Positions 1 through 11,000 of a stretch of DNA of 64,000 nucleotides are shown piece by piece. The notes under the pieces are model-generated. The model searched no databases, was not told the origin of the DNA, and worked only from the letters and a program-made list of their open reading frames with translations. Where the stretch lies: NCBI GenBank assembly GCA_963966185.1, contig CAWZYM010000266.1, positions 124,001-188,000 on the forward strand, read 5' to 3'. This DNA comes from Rhabditoides inermis (Eukaryota > Nematoda > Chromadorea > Rhabditida > Rhabditidae). Position 1 is the stretch's first letter; each line of letters opens with the position of its first letter. The translations under genes were made by a program, and so were the position numbers.

Positions 1-350
1 CTACAATTAAATTCAACTTGGTATGTGGGAATGAAATCGAAAGATAAAAAACCACATAAATTACTTGGAGAACAATGCACCTTAACGCCTAAACCAAACT
101 AAATGCGTCGTATCCGTGTTGACAAAGCGATACATGGCAAATTTTAGCAATCAAAAGCATTCTTCAAATACTATCTTTTTTCAGTTTCGAATTAAATAGT
201 CTATCGCATCTTATACGAATGCAATATGAATGTAATCCGATAAGAATGTGCTCGTTAATTCGTGATTTCGTTTCGTCGCGTCTTCACACATGAGAGAAAT
301 TCAAAAGACTATCAAATCAAACACACAATCACAAGAAGAGAATGATTTTA
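1..350. other. no gene seen (probably intron of the UQCC2-like gene)
   Basis: AT-rich sequence without a convincing exon on either strand. Since the UQCC2-like first exon (895-996, minus) has its splice donor to the left, this stretch is most simply the remainder of that intron. Confidence 0.4.
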
Positions 351-660
351 AAGGGAGTGTACACTCTGAATTTCGAAGTTGAGTTAGCGCCAGGATGTGA
401 AAATATGATGAAAATGATGCACTTTTGTCATTATAACTATGTATCGGAGATACCTACAAGTTGGTGAAAAATTCTGTTGAACTTTGAAAATTGGCACCAA
501 TTGGCACCAATTTCTGTATTTTGGCACATTTTGCGCTCTAATCCCATTGACTTGCAGGCATTTCCAGCAAATAGTTGTATTGACAAAATTGCATCATTTT
601 CATCATATTTTCACATCCCACTGCTAACTCCACTTCGAAATTCAGAGTGTACACTCCCTT
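351..660. mobile_element. 310-bp MITE with long terminal inverted repeats and TA target duplication
   Basis: The ends are exact inverted copies (AAGGGAGTGT at 351, ACACTCCCTT ending at 660). The inverted similarity continues inward for roughly 110 bp on each side. The element is flanked by TA at 349-350 and 661-662, the target typical of Tc1/mariner-mobilised MITEs. It has no coding capacity. It lies in the presumed first intron of the UQCC2-like gene. Confidence 0.8.
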
Positions 661-894
661 TAATTGCGAAAGAATATAATGACGGTGTGTACGTGTACTA
701 CGCAAAAAATATCACACGTTCACCACAACCAGACAACCACGCTATGAAACTCTCTTCTTTTCTAGAGCAGCTTATAGTGAATACGCAAACTTCTCGCATC
801 AGTGCGATATCTGTGGATGATTAATCTCGCGCAACAAGTGATTTGTACATCCGCAATTCACAGTACCACAATAGGATGCTTCCCTCTTGCTCAC

Positions 895-996
895 CTCCTT
901 TTCCATGAACACGGCCAGGTCTCTCTCGGGCGCCTTGAAGCCGTCCTTCGGCCACTTGGCCGCCAGCCGCACGTACTGCTTGTACATGTGCGACAT
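895..996 (-). CDS. UQCC2: UQCC2-like ubiquinol-cytochrome c reductase assembly factor, first exon only (partial)
   Basis: The minus-strand exon begins at ATG 996 and ends at 895 before a GTGAGC donor, giving 34 codons. It encodes MSHMYKQYVRLAAKWPKDGF followed by KAPERDLAVFMEKE. This aligns by eye with the start of UQCC2/MNF1 (RYRRFLKLCEEWP...RDLGAYLRQ), a small mitochondrial protein that assists assembly of complex III. No further exon is recognisable to the left, so the gene is cut by the window edge or by a long MITE-bearing intron. It lies 334 bp downstream of the SHQ1 stop on the same strand. A TTTAG acceptor at about 1058 could be a trans-splice site. Identity rests on one short exon. 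Confidence 0.6.
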
Positions 997-1330
997 GTCG
1001 CACCCAAAACAACACAATCAGTAATAAGTAACCAGTGAAAAATGCTCACACGATCCACTAAACCGAACAAGATATCAAAACGTTCCAAACGTATTGTTGT
1101 GATGAAAAACAAAATTAAAAAATATTGAAAACAATTTTATATCACACAACAAAAAATCGAGGGAAAAAATCAACAATACTCTAACACAACAATATGCTAA
1201 CAAGTAACGTAACGCAGTGTATGATACAAAATAGTAACAATCAACAGTCGAACAACTTGAAGAGCATAACTGCATAATGTACACAACATACCAATCGCTC
1301 CATTCTCTCTCTCACTCTCTCTCTGCGCTT

Positions 1331-4300
1331 TCACGGCTCATCATCCGAATCGAGTCCCTCCTCCCCGCCCACACTCAGCATCTGCAGCCGCGCCTCCATC
1401 TCCAAATCATCCAACTCCAAGCCAGTGTCCGCTTTCGTCAGCTGACACACGCAACAATATGCAACACCAAACCATCTCATGAATCAACACACTGTTCACC
1501 CACGAACACGCTAATATAAAAAAATCTCGTTGACAACCCGGCTCTACTCTCCCTTGTTCTATATGGTCCATTCTACCGCTATCACTCTCCACTCACCTCG
1601 ACCTTGTCGACCTGCTGCTTCATCCACTCGATCACCTCCTCATCCACCGCCTGCACCCACAGCACATAGTCCGTGAGGTACAGGTCGTTCAGCAGGTACC
1701 GGAACTCCCCCGACGACACCATCACAGCGTGCATGTCACACATACAGTGCAGCAGAGCCGTGCGCCCTCAAAATAACACTGCCCACGCTTCTACCACACT
1801 AATTACTGTAAGTTACATTGTTTCTCCGCCATACCATCCATACTGATATGTTCCACTCCTCGCCACTCACCCTCGCCGACAATCTTCTTGGTGTCTTCGA
1901 GGACAGCCATGGCGAGCTGCCAGTTGCGGTAGATGGGGCGGACGAGGCTGCGACGCGCCGCCGCGGCAAGCGCGTCCTGCAAGTAAGACAGTTGATTCGA
2001 GAATCGAGAATGCGACCCGCACCTTGACACTGTCCCAGCGGCAGAGAAACGCGAGCGACGGCGACAGCTTGGCAATCGTCCATCCACTCTCAACCTGAAA
2101 CACGCACATAACATTCTACACCACACTACCCAGACATTTCGACTGGCGTAAACGAGCCATCATGTTATCGTGTTTCAAAGCTCCCAAAGCAATCCACCAA
2201 GCGATCAGCTAACATCACCACATCCACAGCACCCAGCACCCACCGATCCCTCCCAGTCGGTGGTACGCTGGTCGTACGCCCACGCGTATACCATGTCCAC
2301 CAGAGACGCGGCCACCTGCCGGTGCTCGGCCAGCGACAGACTGCAAGCAATACGCATTCACAAACGGCATGTGACAAAGAGTTATAGCCTGCGCCAGAGC
2401 GATAGTTTTCGATCTACCACACTTGCAGTTTAAAATACGGAGCCGTAACCGTCTGCCTCTCTTGTTTTGCGCGCTATTGCCGGGAGCTGACTTTCCGTCT
2501 TCCTCTGATCTACCCCACTGCACGAAACTTATTGCGAGCGTTAAACTATATAAGTCGGTATTATTTGTGATTTTCGAGAGTATCACTACAGTGCTACTTT
2601 CAACCATATCCGGGACCTTTCATCGCCCTCTTCATCATTGTAGCAGAATTCAAAAAAAACCTAACAAACGATGTGATCGGCGAAATTCGGATGAAGAATT
2701 TGGGTTGTCAAAATAATATCGGACAAAGAAAAAAAGTTTTTCATCAAATCTGCAAATATTGCGATGACAGAATTCGAGGAACTTCATTGGCATGGTTTCG
2801 GCGAATTTAGCGACGGCAGAATTCGCTGATCTTCGTGTGTTTTCCGCGAATTTAGCGATGGCCAAATTCGCTGAACAGCGACGGATCAAATTCGCTTTCA
2901 CAAAAGTTCGGCCGGTGAGGGGGATCGAACCGTCGTCCCTCGATCACGAAGCGTGAATGTTACCAATACACCATGGCAGCTCGTTCGCAGAGATTCTAAA
3001 ACGTTGTGAAACATGCGCCATCATGATTTTGAAAAAGAAGTATGCAAACGACTGTTGATGGTATATAAAAACATCTATGTTTTAATATACCAGCAACAGC
3101 GAGAACTTTGTTCTTCCTTTTGGAATGCGAATAGCTAAACAGATGTTCGCAATTACATAGATGTTCGCGCACACATTCTCCAGTTCACAGCTCACAGCGT
3201 CTGGGAGAGAGCGGAGGTGGTATATTGGTAAGATTGACGGTTGGTGAACGGGGGACGCCGGTTCGATTCCTCTCGGTGGCAGAATTTTTGTGAACTGGAG
3301 TTCAGCGTATTCTGCCCTCGCCATATTCGCGGAAATATAGGAACAAAAATTCAGCAAATTCTGCCGTCGCTAAATTCGCTGAAATAGAGTCAACGAAAGA
3401 TCAGCGAATTATGCCGTCGCCAAATTCGCCGATCTTGTGAAGCAGATTTTATCGGCATTCATATTTTTCGAAAAAATTATGCATCACGAAATTCGCAACA
3501 CGTGTTTTCCAGAATGCGAAATTGTCTATCTTATCGAAAGTGCTAAATTTTCTTCGCATATTTGTTAGAATGCAATGATTTGACGATAATGTGCATTACA
3601 ACTTTTTCATGGAATTTAATTTTCATCGCGTCACCGAATTTCCTCAATACTCACCGAATTTCCTCAATGAAACGAAGTGCTCAAAACGCTCGAAAAAAAC
3701 ACAAATGATACCGACTTATATGGATGTTTGTATTCGTGTACCCCCTCACGTGGGCAGCTTCTTGTCGGGCATGTCCTTGAGCCTCTCCCTGTCCGCGTCG
3801 GTGAGCTTGAGCTGCAGCCGCTCCCTCTCCCCAATCACACGCGTCAGCTCGTCGTCCGCCGCCAGAGTGTCCGCACTGCAAATACAAATCATCAAACACC
3901 CACGCTATATTACAGAAAGCGTGTAAATTCATGAATCCGTACGTTCAGCAATGTTGTCATTATGCAATCATCAATTCAAAAAGTCAATCTATCATTCAAA
4001 ACTCAAATATTTCACTGAAAAAACGTAACCGTCAAACTGACAGGTAGTGATCGGCGCAGAACGCGTGCTCGTCAGCCTGTAGGGCCAGCGCCGGGCGCTC
4101 CGAGATGAGAGAACCTGGAAAGACCATTCTCGACACATCTCCGAACAAGGCATTCAATCTAGCAGCTATCCCTATCGCACACATCGACAAAAACATACCC
4201 TCCTCCACTTTAGGCACACATGATTTAACTATTCAACCATTTAAACATCACTATACCCACACTACCCAATCGAAAGAAACATACTCTCCTCCACTGTAGG

Positions 4301-5719
4301 TACACATGATTCATCTGACCATCACTACCCACACAATCACCCAACGCACTTCCTGCCCTGCTCACCCTCGGTAAATCCATTGAAACGTGTACATTTTTTG
4401 GTTTAACGCCTTTGATTGGAGGCGTTTCGTGGAGGAGATTGACGAGGGCGAGGGAGAGGGCAGTGGATCGGAGGAGTACTGACGGGCCTCACCCACCCTC
4501 TGGCTCATCCATCTCGACCAGCTTGCCAATCTCGTCGGCCAGCTCGGCCAGCACGGCCGTCCTCCTCCACGCGAACCCGTAGCCGCACTGCCGGGCCGCC
4601 TCGTCGCACACCGGCTCCCGCACCGCGCGCGCCTCCCGCTGCTCGATCAGAAACTCGTCTGAAAGCAAACAACACATCCACCATTATCAGTGTACGCATT
4701 TGGCTTTTTAGCCGTTCCCATGTATGCATGCGATATTGTTATTTGCAATGTTGGTAGATTGAAAACGGCGGAAAACTTGATTTTAATTGACTTTGATCAA
4801 GACAGTTAAAAATACAGGAAATGAACAATTCTTTGAAAACCCCCACCTCCATCCTCTTCTTCCCACTCCTCCTCTTCCTCCTCCGATTCACTGCCATCTC
4901 CCTCGTTAATCTCCTCCACGAGACGCCTGTAATCAAAATCGCTAAACCTAGAAAAAAAAGTTTTAACGGATTCACCGAGGTGAAATGAGATAAAATGGAA
5001 AACACTGACAAAGTACGCACAAAGCACGATTATCCTCAAAACGCATATACCGCCAAATCCGCAAAGTAGCTTAAACTTTCTGTCTTCTCTCTTGCACACA
5101 CAACACACACTCTTGCATACTCCACTTTCTTCCCCCTCCCCACCTGGCCGACAACTCCTTCCTCTGCGGTCGCAGCAGCTCGCTGATCATGTCCAGTCGA
5201 TCGAACACCTCGCCCTTCGTCAGCTTCGGCACCCGCACCACAAACGAGCCTGCAAAGAGTGCAAAGTGACACAGAAGGTGCACGTATAAACACAAAAGAT
5301 GCAAGATGACACAAATACACAAATAGTGAGCACGGAGATGTGCAGAGGGTGGATATACAAGTTTATGTTTCGATATTTTCATTTCCATAAAAACGTAACA
5401 TAAAACATAAGCTACACTGCTACACACAGAATTAGAACTGAACACAACCTACCTTGATCGGCATCGTACTTTGCGCTGCCTGTCTCATCGTCAATAACCT
5501 AAAAAAAACAAGAGTATGAGTAGGGAGACCTCTTAGCATACAAGCTGACAAGCGCACCTTGCCGGTGAGGTGGAGCCGGAGGTAGTAGGGCTTGCTGGAG
5601 AAGACGAAGATGTCGTCGCCGTACTCGATCTCCGTCTCGGCGATCTTGGCGTACGGCGCGCGAATCGAGACGATCAGGTGTGTGTCGTCCTGATTGATCG
5701 AAAACACCGGCGTCAGCAT
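1331..5719 (-). CDS. SHQ1: SHQ1, H/ACA ribonucleoprotein assembly chaperone
   Basis: Twelve exons in consistent phase give 443 aa: 5558-5719, 5453-5498, 5144-5249, 4847-4947, 4497-4658, 4042-4114, 3750-3875, 2244-2340, 2023-2094, 1871-1976, 1597-1766, 1331-1441. The N-terminus MLTPVFSINQDDTHLIVSIR is the CS-like domain of SHQ1. The middle and end carry SHQ1-domain landmarks such as VESGWTIAKLSPSL, RSLVRPIYRNW, FRYLLNDLYLTDYVLWVQA and LTKADTGLELDDLE. An acidic run (EEEEEEWEEED) occurs near residue 130. SHQ1 chaperones NAP57/dyskerin during assembly of the box H/ACA particles that pseudouridylate rRNA. A splice acceptor sits 2 nt before the ATG and the SENP8-like gene ends 161 bp upstream, suggesting trans-splicing within an operon. 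Intron 7 is about 1.4 kb and repeat-filled; intron 5 holds an inverted copy of exon 4. Confidence 0.93.
2787..3440. repeat. inverted pair of tRNA-like units inside SHQ1 intron 7 (SINE-like foldback)
   Basis: Two arms of roughly 200-235 bp face each other. Each arm carries one tRNA-like core, 2911-2988 on minus and 3209-3283 on plus. Each core has an A-box-like TGGTRTATTGGTAA and a B-box GGTTCGATYCC. Outside each core the arms repeat a unit of the form GCGAATTTAGCGACGGCAGA followed by ATTCGC, several times. The cloverleaf pairing is poor, so these look like tRNA-derived retroelements rather than working tRNAs. They would form a large hairpin in the SHQ1 pre-mRNA. Confidence 0.65.
4400..4482 (+). 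pseudogene. inverted degenerate copy of SHQ1 exon 4 in SHQ1 intron 5
   Basis: Read on the plus strand, this resembles SHQ1 exon 4 (minus, 4847-4947) base by base, for example GGCGTTTCGTGGAGGAGATT against GGCGTCTCGTGGAGGAGATT. It translates FNAFDWRRFVEEIDEGEGEG then SGSEEY and stop, against FSDFDYRRLVEEINEGDG in the real exon. The acceptor AG before the exon has become TG, so it is unlikely to be spliced. It lies in opposite orientation to the gene, so the SHQ1 transcript carries an antisense match to its own exon 4. Confidence 0.75.
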
Positions 5720-5735
5720 CGCTGCACAATCGACC
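5720..5735 (-). promoter_or_regulatory. probable trans-splice acceptor of SHQ1
   Basis: On the minus strand the sequence GATTGTGCAG|CG precedes ATG 5719 by two bases. A strong acceptor abutting a start codon with no upstream exon is the usual sign of nematode spliced-leader addition. Confidence 0.55.
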
Positions 5736-5880
5736 ACATCAACATCGACGATAGACAATAGACCATACGAATCAGATATTGCAACGAGAAACAAACTCGT
5801 GATAGTAGCACACAGTGGAACACACAACGAGTGGAAAACATTTATCTAAAATATGTACAACAGTTTAAATAGACCCACTG

Positions 5881-7256
5881 CTACTGCTCGCTGGCTAGAC
5901 GCAGGATGAGCTGTCGCCACTCGGCCCGCGCAGTGGAGATCGCACGCGAGTCGAGACGCATCGAGCCGATCGACGAGTGACCGTGCTGAAGTAAGCGTTG
6001 TTTTATTGATACTGAATGCCTGTTAACTAAAAATGAAACTACTAAGCAAAAGCAGACTATTGAGCAGAAGCAGCCAATTGCGAACTATTACAGAAAACTG
6101 GAACAACATGAAACACCTCGAGTGCTTGCCGCATCATCTCCACCACGTACATGCCGCAGTCGCTGCCGTTGGTCTGCTGCGGACAGCGCGCCACCACAAA
6201 CGGGACGGCGCCCAGCAGGCCACACAGCAGCTTCGCCACCTGCACCATCAAATGATCGAATCCCATCTTCATCTAATCGCTACCGATGCTAGAGAAGCCT
6301 AACTTTGATGTTAAAGATGAAATCAAACGAGATAAACAAAAAAAACGTGGCCAGCGTACCATGGTGGCAGTGTGGTGTCCGCGGGAGGCGATACTGTCGT
6401 ACGAGTGGAACGCGGCGCCGTCGAACACCAACATCGACCAGTGCGAGCCACCCGCCACCAGCGACGGGTCCGAGTTGTCGTTGATCAACAGCACCAGCTG
6501 AACACTCAAACACACGTTTAAAAAAGTCAACTGTACACAAACCTCGTTGAACTTGACGTCGTCGAGTCCGAGCGCGGACGCGTCGCACACGCCGAACTTG
6601 ATCATCTCCACAAGCGGCGGCGGCAGCACTTTCACCTGCACACAACAACATCGAATTCAGACGCTTATGTAGTTGCAGGTCAACAAAGTTCGCTCATCAA
6701 CATCAATCTAACGGGGTTTTTTTTCGAATACACTGTGATAGGAAACCTTAAATAGGAGCACGGAGGGATGAAATGAAATGATCAGCTGCTGTTACACGTC
6801 AAAAATGATGATACATCACGTCAGTTCTTCGTGGCGGGACCAATTTTGAAAGCTAATTCCCATTGGGAACTCGTGCCAAGTTTGTACCACACCACGAAAT
6901 ACTGACGCATTGCCTGATTTTTCAAGATGCCATTTCATTTTATATCGAATTTATATTAAATGATAAAAATTTTATTTGGTTTCAATTTGATCGTCATATT
7001 AATATTGACTATGACGACTTCATGTCATTATTCCGTGCACCTCTCCTTCAAGTACGGACTACATTTGCAATAACTATTCGTCTGTGCAACTGTTCACCTC
7101 GTGTTGCCGCTTTCGAGGTAGATTCTTGTGAATGTACTCAGCAGCGAACGAAATGAGTCTGTCGTTTAGCCACTGTCCGTCTCGCAGCAGCGCCAGGTCC
7201 GTGTTGTACACCTCAGCATCGTCAAAGTCGAGAATCTTTCTCTCTGACTCAGACAT
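5881..7256 (-). CDS. ulp-3: SENP8/NEDP1-type Ulp1 cysteine protease (NEDD8-specific), ulp-3-like
   Basis: Five exons in phase give 205 aa: 7098-7256, 6543-6635, 6360-6497, 6117-6239, 5881-5985. Length and order match human SENP8. Landmarks are GQWLNDRLISFAAEY (residues 27-41), LLINDNSDPSLVAGGSHWSM with His103, HSYDS with Asp118, and QQTNGSDCGMYVVEM with Gln152 and nucleophile Cys158. These form the His-Asp-Gln-Cys set of Ulp1 (C48) peptidases. WLND with ND..N and the compact catalytic domain favour the deneddylase branch over SUMO proteases, which carry long N-termini. It would mature NEDD8 or remove it from cullins and other substrates. It starts 1 nt after an acceptor (TTTGTTCAG) and ends 161 bp before SHQ1. 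From memory, C. elegans ulp-3 and its SHQ1 homologue are also neighbours. Confidence 0.9.
6771..6940. repeat. imperfect inverted repeat (MITE-like) in intron 1 of the SENP8-like gene
   Basis: AAATGAAATG at 6771 begins an arm that pairs imperfectly with the arm ending CATTTCATTT at 6940. Both arms share an inner CGTCAGT..TTCGTGG block. The loop is about 30 bp. No coding capacity. Confidence 0.55.
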
Positions 7257-7257
7257 A

Positions 7258-7270
7258 CTGAACAAATAAG
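7258..7270 (-). promoter_or_regulatory. probable trans-splice acceptor of the SENP8-like gene
   Basis: Minus-strand TTATTTGTTCAG|T lies one base before ATG 7256. No upstream exon is evident. Confidence 0.55.
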
Positions 7271-7447
7271 AAACTTCGAAAAAAACGAACAAAAACACAA
7301 CGACACACGCACACCGAGCGCTCGCCTATGTAAACGGGAAATAAGGCTATATGGGACACGTCAATAAGAATATTACGGAAATTTCACTGTAACAGGTAAT
7401 TTGCCATTTTTCTTTTTCGAATCTGACAAAAGGAGGTGAAAGAGAAC

Positions 7448-7557
7448 AAAAAATAAGGAGGTAATGCCGATTTACATTTTTGAAAAAGTGCCTAGAACAA
7501 AAGATATCGAAAAGTGAGGTTTTAAAAAACAAAATCGGCATTCCCTCCTTATTTTTT
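7448..7557. repeat. short inverted repeat element
   Basis: About 26 bp at 7448-7473 (AAAAATAAGGAGGTAATGCC type) is inverted with one or two mismatches at 7532-7557. The 7257-8083 interval otherwise shows no exon. Confidence 0.5.
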
Positions 7558-8043
7558 ATGCTAAACTCATATAAAATAGTAGCAGCTCTTCAAACTTAAT
7601 AGTTCTCGAGATTACAGAGACGAAAATAAAATAGTACAATAAAACACAAATGGCGCCGACATTTGAAATTATGGCGGGAAAACACGACTCTCACAGCTGT
7701 TGGGCGGGGCAAGCTTGCGAGCAGTGCCCGCCCTTTCTCTGTTTCTCTTGTTATTACGGGTGTTTTCATTCCACTCTCCGTGGAGACGCCACTCTGCACC
7801 CCCGATCGATACTCGCTCCCCCACCAATGGTACTGTCCATTGTTGAGGATACTCTCTCGCGAAAGCGCTCGCCTCGTCTTTGCTTGTATATTTTTTGTTC
7901 TGTATGCTTTTAATGAGTAATACTTTTGACGTGCTTATATAGCGCTTTATAGCCTTTTCATTCAGAGCCACTTGCCACTCCACCCACTTGCCACTCCACC
8001 AACCTGCCACTGTCTACATGGACAACTTCTAGATATTGGTAAC

Positions 8044-8049
8044 TTTATT
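8044..8049 (-). terminator. poly(A) signal of the transposase-like gene
   Basis: AATAAA on the minus strand, 35 bases past the stop codon at 8084. Confidence 0.55.
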
Positions 8050-8083
8050 TCATTTATACAATTGCACAGTATTAGGAGCGTCT

Positions 8084-11000
8084 TCATTCCTTCTCCACCA
8101 TTATGCACGATCTGATGTTGACCTGTTCGCACACATGCTTCAGAACAAGTGCGGATACGTTCACTGTGTTCCTGCCGGCCAGTATGCGATTGAAGTGGCA
8201 ATGTAGGGACTCAATGTTCTGTTCCGAGAGCAGTCCCAGCGTGCCAAACTCGTCGATCACGTACTTCACATGCTCTAAAAAGCAATATTAATGTTGTAAT
8301 ACATCGATGGGGCTGCTTACTTGTGAGGGCATGTAGCTTCACTGACTCCTTGACCTTTGGAAAACAACGTGCGTATACAGCAGGTAGTTCCTCACACGCT
8401 TTCTTCAGGTCCTTCGCTTCCGTCGTCGTCAGAAGGTCGGCCTTCAACCCTCGCATGATCACAGCTAGTGCACCGGCCAGCTGGATGTACTTCGGAGCGA
8501 GGGCCTGCACTGCTGCGTGACGGTGGCGGGTGAGTGGCTCGACAATCAAATGGATCTTCGACAGAAGGTTCTTCACGGCTTCTCCGTTTAGAATCCCTGA
8601 AATACTCTTGAATATTCGAATGACATATAATGTTTACCTGAGTAGTACCGTTCAGCCCTCACACCGTGTCTCTTCAGGTTCGCCAGCACTGCCGCGTAGA
8701 GGCCAGTGCGACTCGCATTGTCGACCCTCTCGCGCTGCTGCAAACTCCACTCGATGTGGCCCACCTGCTCCTCAAACTCTCTCCTGACAGCATCCACAGT
8801 CGTCAGACCGCGGCACCTACAGGTGAATACTTAGATTTAGATCTTTTTCACTACTTCAAATATTATGACTCACACTGCGCACACGTACTCCTTGAGTTGC
8901 TTGTGGTTTTCGAGTGCCACTATCGCATCGCAGAAGAAGTGACAATCTCTGCCGCACTGGTCACAGCTGGTCCATTCGTTGGTGCACCCCTTAGTAATGC
9001 GCTTGCTACTCAGCCTCGAGTTGAGACGCAAAGCGCACCAAACATGTGCCCAACCAGTGGCCGTTTTCGATTCGAGGGCCTTGTCCATGCTCGCTGAAAA
9101 CAGAAATGTAATTTTTCAAATAATATTATGCTAGAAATTAAAAAAAAATTACCTGCTTCTTCCGGTGTGAGCTTGTGGAGAGCCGTGATGAGTCTCCGTG
9201 CTTGTTCTGCTGACGTTTTCAGAGACTTTGTCTTTCCCACGAGCTGCGCCTTGTTGTGAAAATTGGCTGCTCCAGACTGGGACGGCAGCATCTCCAGTGT
9301 CAGCTCCTGTCCAGTCGCAAACTGGGAGTCGATGAACAGCAGGTCGGTCAACAGCATCCCGTACAGCTTGGTTCCAGGTCCCAGAATGGAGTGTAGTAGA
9401 GGAGTGATCCAGTTGATCACCTCTGTGTCGAACAGTGGGGCGTTGAAAATTCCAAACGTCTTCTTCAGGTTGGGCTTCTGGAGGCTCTGGGCAACGGCGG
9501 CGTGGCCGCGTACTCCATCCAGTGTCCTCGCCTTGTGGCTGTCCTGCTTGCGGACCTTGGGAAGAAGTTGGTCCTCGTCTCCAGGTTGGTTGTCCGTGTC
9601 CTTGTCCTCCTCTATCAGAAGCTTGCCAAACTCAATGAAGTCATCGAGTGGCTTCTCGCATAGCTGACAGGGGAAGGAGCAGGCTTGCCCGGCGTGTCCT
9701 TGGCATGCAGACTGAGACTTGTGATCTCCTAGGAAGACGGTGCGGAGAGGGTACGTCTTCCCGGCCACGACGATTGTCTTCATGCCGTTCAACTGCTGCA
9801 CGACTTCGGGGAGTGCTGCGTTCAGGTGGGCGTTGTCATCAGGTCCAACGTATGCTCCAAGAATCGTGTTGTTGTACATGGAGTTCGTCTTTCCAGTTCC
9901 ACTCAGGACGTAGCTGAACGTCAGCTTGGTCACGCCTCCTCCTCCATCCACGCCTGCCCGCCCGACTACGTACGGCTTCCCGTCGTAAGCGGCACCAGAC
10001 TTCCGGACATCTCGAAACTCGAAACAGTCGAAGAGGAGAACGCTGCGCCCACTCGGTGAGTACCTCCTGTACGTTGGTCATCCGTGCAGCGGGGAACGTC
10101 TTGATCTCGCCCGATTCTGCAAAATACTGTTTTGTTTCGTTCTCAATCATTTGTCTGATATCACTCACTGTCTTGCATCTCCACAGTCTCCGCTATCCAT
10201 TCTGCCCCCATTCCCCATTTCTTCTTGCATTCCACGTATCGTTGCTTTGATACAAAGACTCCCTTTCCTTTCACATCGAGGGTCTTCTCCAGGTTCTTTC
10301 TGTGGATGTCGGCGGTACGGTCGCTCACCGCAATATCGGCGAACAGTCGAACTTGGTCATCTGGAAAGGTACATTCATTTTATGGTTTGAGTTCATTGTT
10401 TACTTTGTTTGCGATACGTGTTTGCGATACCTGGTGTGAGCGGTTTCACATTCCCAAGTGTCGCCATGACGTTGGTCTTCGCAGTCTCGTTGGGCTTGTC
10501 GAGTAGTAGCAGCTCTACGAATCGCTGAAGAGCCTGCTGCTCGTGTTCTTCGGGTATCCCGAGCGAATCCTTGACGAGCTGCCAACTGTCGCGAGCCCAC
10601 TGTCTGGAACCACGTTAATGTTATTGATTGATACGTTTTTTTTCATTTCAGGCTCGGCCTTGTCTCACCTGGCAGTCTTCTGCTGATCTCCCTTCATCTG
10701 GTGGAAGGGCACGGTCGAGCGACGCACCTTGACGCGCAGGTGAGCGTGCATGAGACAGTTAGTGCCGTTGATGTACAATAGCTTGGAGTCTGGCTTCTGG
10801 ACAAGAAGTGAGTTGAGTGTTTCCTTGCTCACTCGCTTGCCAGCAACCGTGGAACCTGTTGATTGTGGGCTGATTACTGTATCAACACGTAATCTCACCT
10901 TTACAGGCGCACGAGTGGATAGCAGGTTCATCCTGCTCTCGTCACTCTCGCCGTCACTCTCGCCGGACTCGTTCTCCGATGGCAGATCATTGTCGATGTC

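Noticed and set aside
2911..3283. Functional tRNA genes in SHQ1 intron 7
   Set aside because: Promoter boxes are present but acceptor and anticodon stems do not pair well, and the two units are embedded in repeat arrays.
10040..10060. A 21-nt GT-AG intron that would repair the frameshift in the transposase-like gene
   Set aside because: It is far shorter than every other intron in the window (38 nt or more), so a real frameshift or sequence error is more likely.
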